From Semisulcospira habei (lineage: Eukaryota > Mollusca > Gastropoda > Semisulcospiridae), in assembly GCA_036245525.1 (NCBI GenBank), contig BTPG01000003.1, positions 186,617,533 to 186,681,532 of the forward strand: a stretch of DNA of 64,000 nucleotides. Direction: 5' to 3'. The notes beneath the pieces are model-generated. The model was not told the origin of the DNA, did not search any database, and worked only from the letters and a program-made list of their open reading frames with translations. A program made the position numbers and the translations under genes. The stretch's first letter is position 1; every line of letters starts with the position of its first letter. Shown here in pieces: positions 63,683-64,000 of the stretch.

Positions 63683-64000
63683 TGTAGTCGTTATGCTGTA
63701 ATGTCAGTCTTTAAGAACACGCTTCAAGTACGGTAAAGAAAATTGTAATTTAGTCTCTTTGCAGATTTCAGGCTTAAAGAATCGAAGAAGCTCCGGGAAA
63801 AGTTACAGTCTGTATCTGATCAGACATTCACTGAAGTGATCTCTGCATTTCACACGTAGACACAACTATAAAAGAAAGGGGGAAAAAGTGGTGCGACGGA
63901 ACTTAAATTGCAGGCAGAAGCAACATGCCCTCGGAGAATGTTCCTGCTAATCGCAACTATTTACTAAATGTAAAGAAGTCTTGTACTCAGTATATTTATG
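63683..64000 (-). other. Upstream region of the chitin deacetylase-like gene
   Basis: Would hold the 5' UTR and promoter. I see no convincing TATA box in the expected orientation and no repeats. Confidence 0.4.

Overview
The window is eukaryotic, intron-bearing, repeat-dense nuclear DNA from an invertebrate. A gastropod mollusc or another lophotrochozoan is the best guess: it has a chitin deacetylase gene with GT-AG introns, CR1/L2-, RTE- and I-type non-LTR retrotransposon debris, tRNA-derived SINEs and very long microsatellites. The taxon is inference; nothing here names a species.

Only one host gene can be supported. It lies on the minus strand across the right third of the window: a secreted chitin deacetylase. 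Exon 1 (63682-62407) carries a signal peptide, a six-cysteine chitin-binding (CBM14) domain and a long disordered linker. After an intron of about 19 kb come four exons (43252-42992, 42437-42268, 41809-41540, 40587-40340) with the CE4/NodB catalytic domain. The splice phases agree at every junction. The product would bind and deacetylate extracellular chitin.

Left and centre are retrotransposon remains: an RTE 3' fragment with target-site duplication (3948-4482); two abutting minus-strand LINEs (7816-9070 and 9082-about 12700); an ORF1 remnant with coiled coil and broken SGNH domain (15600-18600), beside a 2.3-kb inverted duplication (13340-15605); a longer minus-strand LINE (19500-25760) with an SGNH-esterase ORF1 containing a large internal tandem repeat, then an ORF2 with endonuclease and part of the RT; a LINE with a TATTG tail (30605-31653); an I-type LINE 3' end with RNase H (34020-35018); an L2-like RT fragment (35102-35632); and two decayed copies of another RNase H-bearing element (28125-28400, 60480-61070). 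SINEs lie at 12850-13245, 31767-32067 and 33753-33930. A 1.7-kb minisatellite occupies 28737-30440.

The most unusual content is a dense population (about 60 copies) of short elements built around long near-perfect palindromes. I name the families HA (core CCTCATGAGCCCCCGCA), HB (core AGCTTGGCGCC), HC (core GTGATTTTGGACC), HD (core GTCGCGATGATTCC), HE (palindrome weak or lost), HF (core GGCCCGCGCAC) and HG (core CCTCCGGATACG), plus single palindromes. Complete HA and HB copies are about 205-230 bp, start and end in TTAA followed by C-rich inverted termini, and carry the palindrome off-centre, as expected for nonautonomous piggyBac-type (TTAA-target) transposons. Three things stand out. The two arms of a copy change together between copies. 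Four pairs of elements abut and share one TTAA. One palindrome extends its symmetry beyond the family core. These palindromes fill the introns of the chitin deacetylase gene and most spaces between retrotransposons. No autonomous transposase is visible.
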